A stretch of DNA of 64,000 bases, taken from contig JASANH010001201.1 of the NCBI GenBank assembly GCA_030248295.1, positions 1 through 64,000 on the forward strand. Reading direction: 5' to 3'. The notes beneath the pieces are model-generated. The model was given only the letters and a program-made list of their open reading frames with translations. It was not told the DNA's origin and searched no databases. The stretch is from Mesodorylaimus sp. YZB2_4. Lineage: Eukaryota > Nematoda > Enoplea > Dorylaimida > Dorylaimidae. A program made the translations under genes and the position numbers. Shown piece by piece: positions 22,877-35,893 of this stretch. The first letter of the stretch is position 1; each line of letters opens with the position of its first letter.

Positions 22877-23267
22877 ATTATGCTGCACAATCAATCAATT
22901 ATTCCAGCTGTAACATTTGAAAAAGTAAACGCACCCAGATTTTAATAAGAATGAGTCGCAAAACTAAAAAAATACAGGGAGATCAGTGGAGCGTTTAAAG
23001 AACTGATCTCACGGAATATGTGGCGTTTGAAAAAAACCGAGATCTGCGGAAAAATCAAATTTCAACGAAGCTATTACAGTAAAAAAATGTCTGTCTGTCA
23101 GTTTCAGTTAATCTACGGATATCGCATTTACACCGTGATGGCTTTTATAAATTTTCTGATCCACACCACACAAAGAATGTCATAAAATCGAGTCGAGTCT
23201 TGTCGCTGATTGCTTTCCAGATAAGCCCGTACTTATCAGCTTCCCCACGTAACTTCAATCGGTAGAG

Positions 23268-24231
23268 CTAAGGCACGTAGTTGTAGTGCGTGCAGCTTCC
23301 ATCAGCTGGAGCTGGAACTGAGCTCGGGCAATTCGGACAGGCGTCTAGAATTGAGAACGAGAAAAACTGGCAGAGAGCTTTCGAAGTTGAGGTACCGTTT
23401 CTGAAATTGAAGCATTGACACCAAATCCTCTCCCAGCAGATATCCGCGAAATCTTGTTGATGAATTGCGGTCATGGTCTCAATTGGTGTTTTTATCAAGC
23501 AAACGTTGGTTTTTTTGTAATCTTCCTCTCCGCCTGGAACGGGAATTCGGTTAAATTAGCTAAGATTGAAACCTTTTCGACGAACTTACTGGAAAACTGG
23601 CACAATGCCAGTAAGGAGAAGTTACAACGGACATCTTGGACACTTCCACCTGGTCTCAGAGTCATGCAGTATTCGCCGCCGATATCATAATGATCACACA
23701 TATGATATCTGATCCACGGGTTTCCAGCATTCATTCGTGCGTTAGGTGTCATCACCGAGTCGTACCAAAATGTGGTGTCACTGGTTACTGAACATGGCTG
23801 GCCAAGTATGGCATTCTGCCGTCGAAGTGCTAAAAAAGACAGGCCGGCAAGTACCTGAAAGCATAAAATACTGTAGTTTCGTGAGAGCCCCATGAGGGTA
23901 TAAAAGAGAAGAAAAAGGATTTTACCTTCGACGCTAAAATCTTGTAGTGTTCGCTGTCTGTATGGATTTGAGCCAGAACTGCCCCCTGGTTCTGGCACAT
24001 CGTCCAGGCATCTTCCATGTTGAGTTGGTGGTTGTAATAAAAAACATCGTGATCCATCCACTACACCTCCTAAACTTGCACATGCTCTTGAGTTGCACTG
24101 CAAATCTTAAACATCGCAAGATGTCGCACTGATAACGAAATGGATGGGGTATATTTACCACTTGCTTGGGTGAGATGGAAAAAATAAAAAGTCATTATAA
24201 CCAATATCAGTTTCTCTCTCACTGCACTCAT
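23268..24231 (-). pseudogene. Secreted C-type lectin plus PAN-like protein, four exons, frameshift
   Basis: Exons on the minus strand: 24231-24159 (signal peptide, MSAVREKLILVIMTFYFFHL), 24105-23926 (lectin N-terminal half: CASLGGVVDGSRCF, AWTMCQNQGAVLAQIHTDSE), 23854-23590 (lectin C-terminal half: DTTFWYDSV, GGEYCMTL, CNFSLLALCQFS) and 23533-23268 (PAN/apple-like: TNVC...CWERIWCQCFNF...CQFF...CPNCPSS). All introns are short GT-AG. One base is missing in exon 2 just after GSRCF relative to the sister copy at 29.3 kb, so the frame shifts; otherwise complete. The product would be a small secreted sugar- or protein-binding protein; no calcium-binding EPN/QPD or WND motif is evident, so carbohydrate binding is uncertain. 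Confidence 0.82.
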
Positions 24232-24279
24232 GATAATCGTGGATGTCCACTGGAACTGGCGATGAAAATCCACTAATCA

Positions 24280-25780
24280 GAGCAACCAGTCGAGCTGGCC
24301 CAATAGCAGAGGTTGAGTTCAATGTCGCAATTTGCCCCCATGGGAGCTAAAAGTGAATTATATGCTCCAGGCGCGCCTATTCTGACTAAAATATCATTAC
24401 GTACCGTTGTACAGAGTTGCCTAGCCTTTCATCCCTGATCGTGACAACTCTCTTAAACAACATCGTTTCGCCATGACGAACTATAATGACCGTTCGATTT
24501 TGACAGGAGCTCGAAGAAGCATCATTTAAAAGTTTACCACGGAAAAAGACCAGGAAAAATTACTGCCTGCTCTTTTTTGACGTTTCTTATCTGGAGTTGC
24601 AATTAAAATCCAGCAAACCTCACAAGCAAGGATAAAAGATTGATGTGCATTTGATACAGAGAAGAAACAGTGATACGGAAGAAATAACCATCAGCCACCA
24701 ACGTTTTTTTGCCCCCCCCCCCCCCCCCCCCCCCGCTTTCATACTCCTACGTACATAGGAGACAGAAACCGGGCCCTAAAACCTTATCATAACATGACTG
24801 CTGGCCGGCTATGGGAAAAAACGGGTTGGAAGTTCCCGTGGGGGCAGTGGGTGCCAGCTGGGTCGGCGCGGGGCGCAACCCACGAAAAATTAAAAACGGA
24901 AACTGAGAAGTGACGCTGATATCGGCGCCGATCATTTAATGTGCAGGCTCGCAGAGATTGTGCTGATGGAAATAGCACAAGTGCAAGCGGCACAGCCGAT
25001 GAGGCACACGGCGAGTAAGAATAGCGGAACTGGCGAAACTTTTCCGGGATCGGGATCAGGATTTTTTGTTTGAGGTCGTACATTGTTTGCACAGACGGAG
25101 GAGATAAGTCTATTTTACTCAGTGAAGCAAACTCTAGTCATCCAGGTTTTTTAAGCTTTTCATCTGGTCGAGTTTCAGTCATTATGAGTAATTCGCAGTT
25201 TCGATTCGCGCCCAGCAAGTTCAGCCTAAACTAAGTGAAATCAGTGTTGCTATCTCTATCTATTTTAGCCCATGTTGCTGTTGTCATCTTCATCGCTAAT
25301 CATTCAGGCATTCAGTTTTATGAGTACTTTGATAGAGCTTATAAAAAAGGGTTGGAAACGTTTGACCGACCAGCCCTCGGTTGGATCTCTTGAGAACCCC
25401 TACTTGAATTTCCCTGTAACGCACACTACAGAAGTTTGGCTCCGTTAGAATGCAAACTTGACAGTTGACGTGTAACGGGCTATGTTCGAGATATTGACGC
25501 TTATTAGGAATCACTGGTCGAATAGTTTCCGCGTCAATCGCGAGCCAAGAAAGCATCTTTCTCGTAATATTGAATAAATTGAAACCTGAACATACTATGG
25601 CTATGGAGAATTGTCTCGTTGCTGTGGGGAAGCGGAGAGAGGTCAAACATTCCTATAGCATTGCTCATAGCGACACTCACTGACAGGAAAGCTTGAAAAG
25701 AGAGCACGCGTCGAACTTGTCACTCATTATTGTGGAACAGGGCTCCTGGCTGGTTTCAACCTCTGTACTGTGGCTACGCC
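24280..25780. other. Intergenic stretch with long C-tract and duplicated 3-prime part
   Basis: No gene seen. A run of about 23 C lies at 24712-24734. From about 25300 to 25780 the sequence is a close match to 41340-41795, the upstream flank of the other lectin copy, so this is part of a duplicated unit. Confidence 0.6.
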
Positions 25781-25787
25781 CGTGAAG

Positions 25788-26824
25788 ATGATGGCTGCGA
25801 CCAAAATTTGTGTCTTATTTGTCATTTCCAGTTTTTTTTTTGTTGAATCCAATATTAGCAAAAAGTAAGCGAGTCATCTGAGATTTTACTTTGACTTTCT
25901 TAAGTATCTCATGCAGTTTCAGGTCCTCAATGCTCTCGAAGCGCGTGTTCCAGTTTAAAGAGTGTTATGGACGGATCAAGATGCTTTTTCCTAATGAACA
26001 ATAAATCAACATGGGAGAATGCCTGGAAAACATGCGAGGCGCAGGGGGCAGTATTGGCCCAAATCCAAACAGACAGCGAATATAAAAAGACCTTGACGGT
26101 ATCAGGAAATGCATCAGACGCATCTCTCCACACCCCTTATTCTTGTGCCAAGACCTTGAACCATCCTGGCATCAACCCTTGAAGCTCGATTGTGAGACTT
26201 TTTTTCAAATACTCTTTGGCTCGAACTTTGTACCACTCTGATTCGTACTCGTTCTTCACTCAAAAGTCACCTTCTATTTGCAGGTGAAAGGGGGCGGAAT
26301 GCCTTATTTCGCATCACGACGTCAGGATGGCACAATCGGTAGGCCGTGTGCAGTGACCAATGAGACCACATTTTGGCACGATAGGGTGACATCGCCAAAT
26401 GCACAAATGAACGCTGGCAACACTTGGCTCAGATATATGTGTCCCGCATATGATAGTGGTTGCGAATACTGCATGACCATGAGGTTGGACGGAATTATCG
26501 AAGATGTCAGGTGTAACTTATCGTACCCGGCATTGTGCCAGTTTTCCAGTGAGTTCGTAAGAACGGTTTCAATGTGAGCTATCACGACTGAAAGGTTTTT
26601 CTCTTACAGCCCGGGAAGATGAGTTTAGAAAAACCAATGTGTGCCTGACAGAGACTCCAATCGAGACAATCAGTGCGACGTAACCGCTAGATTGCGCCAA
26701 TACATGCTGGCGAAGAGTTTGGTGTCGAAGTTTCAATTTCGTCAGAGATATGACAACTTGTAATGCATTTTGTCAGCTCTTCTCGTTCTCAGTTTTAGAC
26801 GCTTGCCCGTCATGTCCCAGTTAA
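25788..26824 (+). pseudogene. Lectin-PAN gene copy, disabled
   Basis: Same four-exon plan as the open copy at 41805-42942 and nearly identical to it. Exon 1 (from ATG 25788) has an extra T in the signal-peptide T-run and shifts frame. Exon 2 (about 25923-26099) encodes VMDGSRCFFLMNNKSTWENAW. Exon 3 (26284-26550) encodes the second lectin half. Exon 4 has CAA changed to TAA at 26681-26683 and another stop at 26822-26824. Flanks also match the 41.8 kb copy, indicating a recent direct duplication about 16 kb apart. Confidence 0.85.
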
Positions 26825-26984
26825 GTTCAAGCGCCACCTGATGGAAGCTGCTCGCACCACAACTGGGTGCCATAGCGCTGCTCCCTGTAGGGACCCATGA
26901 TATAAAACATGCCTGGTAATTCGCTGGCTTGTTGCGCTTTTGTGTTCAAAATGCATAAGATAGAATAACATTTTTTCCGATTAA

Positions 26985-27790
26985 CAGCATAAATCGATCA
27001 TGATTAGCCGAAATTGCCAAAATTGGGCGTAGTTATCAGCTATGTGCACAATAACTGTGGTCCATAGTGCAGAAATTAGGGGTGTTTTATGATGTTGTGA
27101 CCCCAAAGTACCATTTCTAAAAAAAAAAAGGGTTGGACTGTTCTAAAACCCTTAGTTGGTCCGTGTGGAAACAGGTTAGCCGTGTGCGTCTTTTCCTTGT
27201 GAAAACCGGTTTTAATATCACCTCCAGCGTCCAAGAACTGGTCTTTGTTCTAACCGCCGTAGTTAGGTCTGTGGACCCAAAAAAAAAGACCAACTAAGGG
27301 TGAATAATTCGCCCATATTCGATTTTGTGACAAATCACAACTGATTACAGACGGATTCTGTTGAATATCTCATGAACACTCACAGCTAGGCTAATTTAAA
27401 ATTTGGACTCCTCGAATTTTAGTGGTCATTTTTGTATGTTCAAAATTATTCTAGACCCAAAACAAAGCACGTTATGTTTTTCCGACCTAAAGTGATCACT
27501 TTCATCCTTTAAATGCTACATTTCTATTTTTTGGCACATTGAGAACATTATACTCCGGCCGAGCCAATCAGTTTTAAGAGTTCTTTTAGAGGAGCAAAAA
27601 AGGGGGTCAAAAAAAGGCGACTGGACAGCCCTGAGTCGAGTCTCTCAGAAACCCTCATTTAAACGTCAACGCAGAGAAAACTGGAGTGGGTTATTAAACT
27701 ACACAGGCCTTATCGCATTTCAGACCATCGTCTAAAGCACCTAATGGGCCATCCCTGAAGGTCGATCGCAAGAAAAACCGATCTTTCGCC
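26985..27790. repeat. Repeat block with a small inserted MITE
   Basis: The block is an inverted counterpart of about 21.7-22.1 kb. It is interrupted at 27148-27301 by a 154-bp insert whose ends are ACCCTTAGTTGGTC and the exact inverse. No gene. The insert is absent from the counterpart, which defines it; a target duplication is not obvious. Confidence 0.6.
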
Positions 27791-27792
27791 CT

Positions 27793-28272
27793 ATATCCGG
27801 ACTGTGACTTAAACCGAAGTGAACTCTATAATGGCAAAAACTAAAATTTAAAGCGTTTTATTGACATTTCGTATCATTTTCATATATCCCTCGCGTTTTA
27901 TAAGACGAAACGCCTTTTTAAAAGCTTTTGTAACCGAAGAAATCAAAATTATGAGGATCAGACAGATCAATGCTGAAGCAAAAAGGTGCCATGCGCCTTC
28001 ATGCGAGCGTTTATTTGAGAGAAATACTGGTTTTTGACGATTTTGCACTTGTTTCAGACTGCCAAGAGTGTAAATGTGACGCTTTTGCATTTCTTAATCC
28101 GCCTGGCCAAGAAATTTATGTGATAATGAACGGACAGGGACAAAGTCAGCGTGATAATGAGCCAATTAAGAATACACACAAAGTATTAGGAAAAAATTCG
28201 GGACTTAAAAAACCTGTGATAATAACTGGACTGTGACATAATCCGAAGTGGCTATGAGTGAACTCGACTGTA
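27793..28272 (+). mobile_element. Second copy of the TA-flanked MITE
   Basis: Inverted relative to the copy at 17.2-17.7 kb. The right end ACTCGACTG followed by TA is intact at 28262-28272; the left end beyond TATATCCGG is replaced. It contains the 88-codon open frame 27970-28236 seen in the other copy. Confidence 0.55.
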
Positions 28273-28870
28273 TAACCTGCCCTCGGCTAGCATACATAAT
28301 CGAATAAAGAGGCTGCATAAATGGGCTGAAATGGGCTCGCGCCGCGAAAAGCGGTGAAATATAGTTCAGGATCAGAGCGAAAATTCGAATATCTCATGAA
28401 CGGCTGGACATAATTTTTCTATTACAGATTCAGAATCAGCGCGAAAAAACTATTTCAAATTTTTCTGTCCAAAATTAAAAGCTCAGAAATGAGGTTCAGG
28501 TGTGGGTATTCGATCCCTCAGACTACGGCTCTTATAGCTTGTCTCATACGATTTTCGATGCTAAGGCAAAGAAGTCACAAAAATTTTATCGAGAGTTAGG
28601 GCTTAAAATTTTCACATATCACAACGATCAAACACTTTTGAAAAACGTTTTGCGGGATGTTTTCTATAAAAATCGAGTTCGCACAAGAAAGTGCTGTTGT
28701 GTCTTCATCACCGCTCATGTGCTCATAGAATTTACATATCGAAACGAGAGGTCGAACCTCGCATATAGACTAACCTAATTCTCCTAATCGAAAAAAAATT
28801 TTGATTTCCCTCTGGTCATTCGAAACGTTTTAGTTCGAAGCTTTTAAAAAATCGAATATCCATGACGTCA
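28273..28870. repeat. Copy of the 15.2-17.2 kb dispersed repeat
   Basis: Matches 16640-17190 in inverted orientation and 15270-15470 directly; no coding potential supported. Confidence 0.55.
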
Positions 28871-29135
28871 AAGCAAAATAGTTTTGTTAAAAGAGCAGGA
28901 CAAGGAATTCAGGGATGGAACACTCTTTTCAAATAATAGTCAATCAAGTCGATGGTATTTTTCGTTAATGACATCCTAGTTACAGAAAGTGTGCTTTACC
29001 TTTGGGCCTCCAATGAGCCCCGCTTTTAAATGGACTGAACGTCTTTGCTGTCGTGAGCAGCTGAACAGGATCCTGTGAGTTCCTGGGGAACCTTGATGTT
29101 CATTAACAACTATACTGGATATTTCTATAAATAAT

Positions 29136-30121
29136 ATGACTGCAGTCAGAAAGAAAGCGATAATATTATTTCTGAGCTTTCATTTTATTCATCTTACCTG
29201 AGCACATAGTAAATCTATACAGCCGTTTTCTTTCAGTGTGCTGCATCGTGCACTTTTTTCAGATCTACAATGCAACCTGAGCGCGTGTGCCAGTTTGGGA
29301 GGTGTCGTGGATGGATCACGATGCTTTTTCGTTACTAATGTGACATCAACATGGAAAGCCGCCTGGACGAGCTGCCATAACCAGGGGGCAGTATTGGCTC
29401 AAATCCATACCAACAGCGAATATGACAAGATAGTGGGCTCGAATGTGAGATTTGCTTCATCTCCTTTTACACATTGTTTTGGAAGATTTGCATTGTACAA
29501 TGAGAAACATTTTTGAGAATGAGAATAGGATAGCTGAGACGAGGATAGAAATTAGAATCAGACGATAAGAAGCATTTTCACGCTTTAAGATGAAAGCTGC
29601 ATTGCACTTTTTGGCACTTCGACGTCAGGATGGCATACTCGGTTTACCATGCTCAGTCACTAATGACACCACATTTTGGTACGACTCGGTGATGACACCC
29701 AACGCACGAATGAATGCCGGCAACACTTGGATCAGATATCATATGTGTGATAATCATGATATCGGCGGCGAATACTCCATGACTCTGAAGTTTGCTGGAA
29801 CCATCGAAGATGTTCAGTAGCTTACGACTAACGGCATTGTGCCAGTTTTCCGGTGGGTTCGTCTAAAAGATTTTAATCTAAGCTAATCCAACCGATTAGC
29901 TTCCCGTTCTAGGTTAGGAGGAAGAGTACAAACAAACCAACGTTTGCTTGGTGGAAATACCTATTGAGACTATGCCTGCAACGCATCACGAGAATTTGGT
30001 GTCGAAGCTTTAATTTTATCACTGTTTTTGCGACTTCTAATAAGTTCTGCGAGGTACAGAAACATACTGCGCTTATTCTGTAGAAGAATCCCAAAAGCTT
30101 AAGTACCGTATCGCCAGCCAC
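29136..30121 (+). pseudogene. Lectin-PAN gene copy, decayed
   Basis: Exon 1 (ATG 29136) encodes a signal peptide related to the 24.2 kb copy (MTAVRKKAIILFLSFHF) but ends early at TGA. Exon 2 (about 29260-29445) is open: CASLGGVVDGSRCFFV, AWTSCHNQGAVLAQIHTNSE. Exon 3 (about 29600-29850) keeps DTTFWYDSV and NTWIRYHMC, but the conserved EYC cysteine is Ser and the end carries a stop plus frameshift. The PAN exon (about 29915-30060) survives only as TNVCLVE and scattered matches. Confidence 0.8.
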
Positions 30122-30387
30122 TTCACGTATGTCTTTTTTTGTAGAACGATTAACCAGCCAGGTGCCCTAGCAGAAATCAAGTGCAGAAGGGTCGCTCCCT
30201 GAAAAAAACGAAAAAAATAAGCCAAGCTAAAAATTGAATTTTTTGGCCCTGCAGAAGCGGAATCTGATATCAGAGGAGGCCTTTAGTTAGAAACAAAAAT
30301 ACACCGAAAAGCCAACAAAATAAATATCAATATTAATCACCACTAATCCGCCAATAACTATATTCAGATCGATAATTAAAGCTGATC

Positions 30388-31107
30388 TTAGAGATAAAAA
30401 ATGTCCGAACAACTAACTGACGTCAGCATTTCCATCGAAGTTTTCGACGTCATGTTCATCGTCACTAAGTTCAAGTATCGATCAACTGGCAGCAATTCGT
30501 GATCTTCCCAAAACAGTGTCTCCTCATCTGGACCAATAAGCAAATTGTGGAATGCAACACAGCATCGAATAATTTCACAAACAAACTTAGGGTCCAAACG
30601 CTGTGACAGTGATAGACACCAAAACCGTTGTTTCTATACACTAATAGCACGTTCAATAATGTGGCGTTCTCTCCGTTCAACGTGGTTGAACCTTTTTTTT
30701 AGCTTTGTTCGCCGGTGGTAACAAAGCAATAAAATAATTTAAATTCTGACATCCATATTCTTTCATTAACACGCTGTTAGCTGGCGCCGATGGAGGTCCC
30801 AATCTGTTGTGGAGGTGATAGCACAAATTGCTGTTTCCAGATCCCCATTGATCACTCGCCCTTCCTGGGTACCTCGACGACACATAATAAAACCAAAAAA
30901 TATCTCAGCGACAGAAAAAATGGGAGGAAATGCTTTCTATAGTGCATGGTATTTGCCTCAAACTCGGGCCGCATACGAGCATGGCATTAATTAAATGAGT
31001 CTCGAGTCGATTGACGTACTGACACTCCAAATCTTTTGACACATTCACCAGATCAATATGACCACCATCAACGCACCTGAACACCCGCGGCATTCTCCTT
31101 TTTCTTC
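30388..31107 (-). pseudogene. PIF/Harbinger transposase remnant
   Basis: Minus-strand pieces give the DDE_4 order: FRCVDGGHIDLV (first Asp), NAMLVCGPSLRQIPCTIES, then EYGCQNLNYFIALLPPANKA (second Asp region, altered), then a segment before 30600 with ERAI-like and KQRFWCLS strings (Glu region) and the closing CCVAFHNLLIGPD. Several frame changes. No terminal repeats recognised. Different from the two Harbinger copies at 53-57 kb. Confidence 0.75.
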
Positions 31108-33320
31108 GATTTTTTTCAATACACCGTGCACTAGTTCAGCAGAATCCAGCCAATCCACGGCTGTAGGAAAAATTGATCACTGATGGCGTCGATGACTCAA
31201 TGCAGTGTACGCGACAGTATAAGATTTTTCAAACACTACAAGATGGACCATTATGATCAGTTCAAATAATCAACACCAAGAATTTTCGATCGTGCTTCGC
31301 TAAAATTGCCTGTATGGGGAGCAGTTATTGTCCATGTGCACAATAACTGTGGTTTTAGGTGGAAAAAAATTAAGTTGTTCTGTGATGTACTGGCCACAGA
31401 ATACTACTATTTTTCAGCGAAAAAACAGAGAACCGGTTTTTATGATCGATAATCGATTAAGTTCTCGATCACGGCTTATTAACGGCAGTTGTTTTTCTGA
31501 TTTTTTTTATAACGGAACGGCGGATGTTTTTATTGAGGTAAATAGCATGCATCATAGCTAGGCTGATTATAAAAATGTTCCAGATTCTGAGAGTGTAGCG
31601 GTCATTTCTTCGACTGGATAGCTCTTGGTCGAGTCTCTCAGGAACCCTTTTTTCAATTCCTTCGCGCCCACCACAGAACTTTGGCTTAGTGAGAATGCGA
31701 ACTCGACGGTTGGAGGGTGCAGTAGAGGGAGCCAGCTGCAAACATCGGGTCATCGAGAGATACTCTGGTTTACACTAAAATCGCTAGTCAGGGAGCACAG
31801 CCTTCATGTAGGCGATGCTCAGGTTCAAGGACCAGTTATATAAATCCATCGCATGTTGGGAAAAGCAGTCAGCTTAGCCTCTCAGCCTCGCTTGGTCCTG
31901 ACCAGGGAGGAAGACTAATAGTCTGCGCATTGAGTGCACACTAAATGCTCTTTGCTAATAGAGTACACTGAGGCACCTATTACATTCCTCCCATCGCCAG
32001 AAAAACGTGACCCCGCGCGTCCAACATGAACATGAACACCCTGTCCTGGGGCACCCATGGAGAAGATTGCCGGCTTATCCAATCAGGCTAATCCAGGATA
32101 GCGAGAGAGGGATAGTGACTTGCAGCGCGGTGACTTTTCAGCGAGAAATCATAACGACAGGGAGACCTTCGCAAGAATCCAAAAAAACCTGGGAGATAAA
32201 TTGCCAGATCCGTCCTGAAACGCGAGAAAATATTACACGGCGCACGAATGGCCAAAGACGAAAACCTCACCCAGGAGGCAGGGGATTTTAATCCTAATAG
32301 TGACCATCCAAGTGCAAGACAAAGGTGAGTCCCAGGGCACACCAAAGGCCAACACCAGGAGGCACAACGTTCCCCCCTCCCCAACCGGCACGATAAGCTC
32401 TCTCACCCAGGTATCCTAAGCCACTCACTGATATCACTGGTTCACAAGAAAATCACACAAACGTGTCGAACTCAGCTAACCGGCGTAGTGACTGTCCTTT
32501 GCTACGTGGAGTAGGTGACCACTGGAGCTTCTGTTGACCATGCTCGAAAAACAGTATTTAGTAGCAGAAGGAAAGAGCAGCCCAGAGACCACTAGAGGAT
32601 TCCGGACGCCTCGGGCACAACAAACGCCATGGGAAGCTAGAAGGCACTTTAGTGCGCGCGCTTAAGCGATGGGCAACACCCTATAAACCGCAATTATGAG
32701 AGGCAAAAGGCACAGCGTAGCAAGGTAGTCTAAGAGAGACACCCTCGATCAGAAACCTTAGCAGACCTCTGAATAGAAGACTATGCACAACAAGGCACAA
32801 TCGACGCAATGACGCAGAAAAATGAAACTTAGTTGAGAACCAAAATGAGAAACAAAACGAAAATCGTCGCAAAATACCACATGAGCAGTGTGGAGAGGCA
32901 TCACCTAGCAATCCAACTCCTCATCACGATTGACCCATTTGAAATAAGACAGAGTAGGCAGCGCAGTAGAAACACGAGGGCTAATGCTGCTCTCGCCAAC
33001 CGGAGTCATAGGACGAGAACCAGAAACTCCTCTACATCCGATAATTGGTGCGTGACCAGTACGCCCGAAAGGCGTACTACCAGAATATGGATCAAGGAAA
33101 TACATTTCCAGCTCGATAGAGTCCAGCGACAGCAATTGAGCCTTCGATGCAGCGCGACGATACGCGAATTGGTGAGCGGATCAGGTCGCAATCCACTTGT
33201 TAGTCGATCCCAAGTAGCCTTCGTAAAGTAGTCTAAAACCACCAAGCGACCATTCGGACCACAAGGACCGGGACACCGCAAGTAATTTTCTCACCCAGAC
33301 GCTTGACCATATAAATATGT
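31108..33320. other. Stretch without a recognised gene
   Basis: 31255-31600 belongs to the repeat family near 41.04-41.34 kb (AATCGATTA-containing patch). 31640-33320 could be the decayed 5-prime part of the gypsy element that follows, but I found no protease or zinc-knuckle motif there. Confidence 0.4.
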
Positions 33321-33321
33321 G

Positions 33322-35893
33322 ACATACCAAACCGTTATTCCGTTTTCTACAAGCCCGCCCAATTCCGTAAGCTTTAAAGCGCAAAATCGAAGCTGAACTA
33401 CAACGATTGCAAGATCAAGGAGTGATCAAACCAATCATGCGCTCTGACTGGGCCTGTCCTATCATTTCTGTTCTGAAACCAGATGGCTCAGTTAGAATTT
33501 GTGGGGATTTTCGAGTGTCCATTAATCCTGTTTTTCGTCCCGATTGGTACCAGCTGCCTAATATCGATGATATGTTCTTTAAATTGAGCGCTGCTACGGG
33601 TTTTTCCAAGATCGACCGGTCAAAGCGTCATTGAAAAAGTTACTGCTGGTCTTGAGGGAGTTATTACATATCTGTATGATACATTCATTTATGGTTTCAA
33701 TTCCGAAGAACACGATGCTTCTTTACGGCAGCTATTGCAGCGGTTCTCTGATTTTAATGTTCGTGCTAAGAAGACAAAATGCAAGATTTCGAAAAGTTCA
33801 TTGAGCTTTTTGGGTTATATGGTTGATGAGGATGGCATTCACCAATCGCCCAATAAAGTCGAAGCTATTTTGAGAGCTTTGTCTCTAGACTCCAAAGGTA
33901 AATTGCACTCGTTTTGGGGATTTGTCAAGTACTATGGCAAATTTATTCCTGATTTGGCAAGTATTGCTGCTCCCTTGCATGCATTATTGAAAAAAAACTG
34001 TTTGGCGTTGGTCGACATCTTTTGCTGCTGCTTACAAAAACCTACGTGCGATTCTCACGTCCGAGTCAACTTTAGCACACTGCAATCCGAAATTGTCTCT
34101 GAGGCTCGATTGCGATGCCTCAAGCTATGGCCTTGGTGTGGTCTTGTTTCATTACATGCCCGACGGATCACAACGCCCCGTTGCATTTGCGTCCAAGACT
34201 TTGTCACCGTTTGAACGGAATTATTCCCAAATTGAATGCGAAGCCCTGGCCATCATATTTGGTGTCACGAAATTCAACCGCCATTTGTGCGGCCGTCATT
34301 TTACCTTGGTCACCGATCATTAACCACTTTTGACTGCGTTAGGGCCCAAGGGTCACCTTGCGTCGGTGTCAGCTTCCCGATTGCATCGATGGGCTGTTCT
34401 ATTATGTGGTTACGATTTTGACATAAAATTCAGGCCGACGAAGGAACATGCTGATGCGGATCACTTATCCCGGAATCCGTTATTGGTCATTACTGCTGAC
34501 TCCTTCATATTGACTACCAGGCAGCTATTATTTCGATTTTGGAATTGGGGTCCGACTGGCCTTATACATTCCGTCAGGTGCGATAAGTGACAACCCGGGA
34601 TAAGGAGCTTGCAGAGGTTTTACGCTTCATTCATTCTGGATGGCCAGCCACTCAGAAGCAGTGCAAATAATTTTCACCATGTTTCAATCATCGGCATGAA
34701 TTCACTGCATCAAACGGATGTATAGATAGATAGATAGATAGATTTTATCATGGTCCCAAGCATCAATAATGAGCGCTAACGGGCATGAAAATCAAAACAA
34801 AATGCGAGATAAGACACAGTTATAATTAAGCAAACGTCATCATGGAAATCTGTTTCTTTAAACATAAAAAACCGGCAGAAACGAGATCATTGGATAAATT
34901 ATTACATAACGGAATAGTCGACGATAGTAAGGACTGATCATGCAATTTTTTGTGACGCTGAGGCAAGCGTAAATGATGAGGTTCAGCTTTCCGGTTACTA
35001 GTGCGAAGATCCGTTTTGTGAATAAAATGGACGTTCCCAAAATCGTGTACCCCATGGTAAAATTCGAAGACCTGAGCCAGCTTGAGATGTTTCCGGCGGT
35101 CCGAAAGCGAAGCCCAATTACAACGTTGTGAAATGTCACGATTCGATCGACTAATCATTCAGGTAGAGACGAGCAGCGTTTAACTGTGAACGTTCCAAAT
35201 GTTCAATATCTCTCTTCTGTAGCGGGTCGTAGACACAAAATCCATAATAGATTACAGATCGTATACACGTTTTCTAGACAGTGCCCATTACCTCATAGTC
35301 GATATTTCGGCCTAGTTTTCGTCGCAATGCCCCAAGCGTCATACGTGCTTTTCTTCAAATATCAGTAATGTGATCGGTGAACTGCATGTTTGGTGAAAAT
35401 TTTATTCCGAGATACGTGAAACAATCGGTATAATCAAGACATTGCCCGTGGAGAGATATCGTCGGTGGGTCAATATTGTCGGACCCATAACGAAAAAAAA
35501 TTGCTTTAGATTTTAGAATGTTCAGTTCAAGACCAATGGCCCGAAGCCATGAATCGATGTAATCGAGAATCGGTTGGCAATGACGATCAATATCAACAAC
35601 GTTCTTGATTGTATATTTTAGGGTGTGCGTCTGGTAATACCTGTTTCCCTGCGTTCTACTATTCCCCGGCTCTACGAGCCTTGCACGATGGTCACTTGTT
35701 TCCTCGCCTTGGAATTCCAGAAATAATTGTTTCCGATGATAGTCCACAGTTCAGCTCGGAATCATTCAAGGACTTTTGCCATTCGAATGGAATTTCGCAT
35801 AAATTATCGGCTCTTTACCATCCCGCCTCAAAAACGGCGAAGATAATAAGGGTGTTGCAATTTGTCTTTATGAAACAAAATATGACTTGCTGA
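33322..35893 (+). pseudogene. Ty3/gypsy pol remnant, split by a LINE
   Basis: Plus-strand reverse transcriptase begins near 33322 (KIEAELQRLQDQGVIKP, then GSVRICGDFRVSIN). A deletion near 33630 removes the middle of the palm. The catalytic YxDD box appears as YLYD near 33675, a lost Asp. Connection and RNase H follow (RLDCDASSYGLGVVLF, PVAFASKTLSPFERNY, VTDH with TAA, ADHLSRNP near 34465). The integrase side resumes at 35616 after the LINE and keeps the IPEIIVSDDSPQFSSESF core motif, then YHPAS. Multiple frameshifts; inactive. LTRs were not found. Confidence 0.9.
34719..35615 (-). mobile_element. 5-prime-truncated non-LTR retrotransposon (LINE)
   Basis: A minus-strand insertion inside the gypsy pol, flanked by TGTATA at 34719-34724 and 35610-35615. 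The plus-left edge is a (TAGA)n run, that is a TATC-type 3-prime tail on the element strand, next to TGATAAAATC. The body encodes the C-terminal part of a LINE reverse transcriptase: LGLELN..KSKAIFFRYGS and TDCFTYLGIKFSPNMQF (35355-35600), then a region with SLSDRRKHLKLAQVFEFYH (34830-35150). Joining the flanks restores gypsy frame except one TAG. A CR1/Jockey-group element is likely; the clade is not determined. Confidence 0.87.

Noticed and set aside
23495-24103. Single 202-codon gene on the minus strand
   Set aside because: It reads through two introns of the lectin-PAN gene; the exon model matches the sister copies.
32007-33231. Gag or protease of the gypsy element
   Set aside because: No zinc knuckle or DTG/DSG active site could be found in any plus frame.
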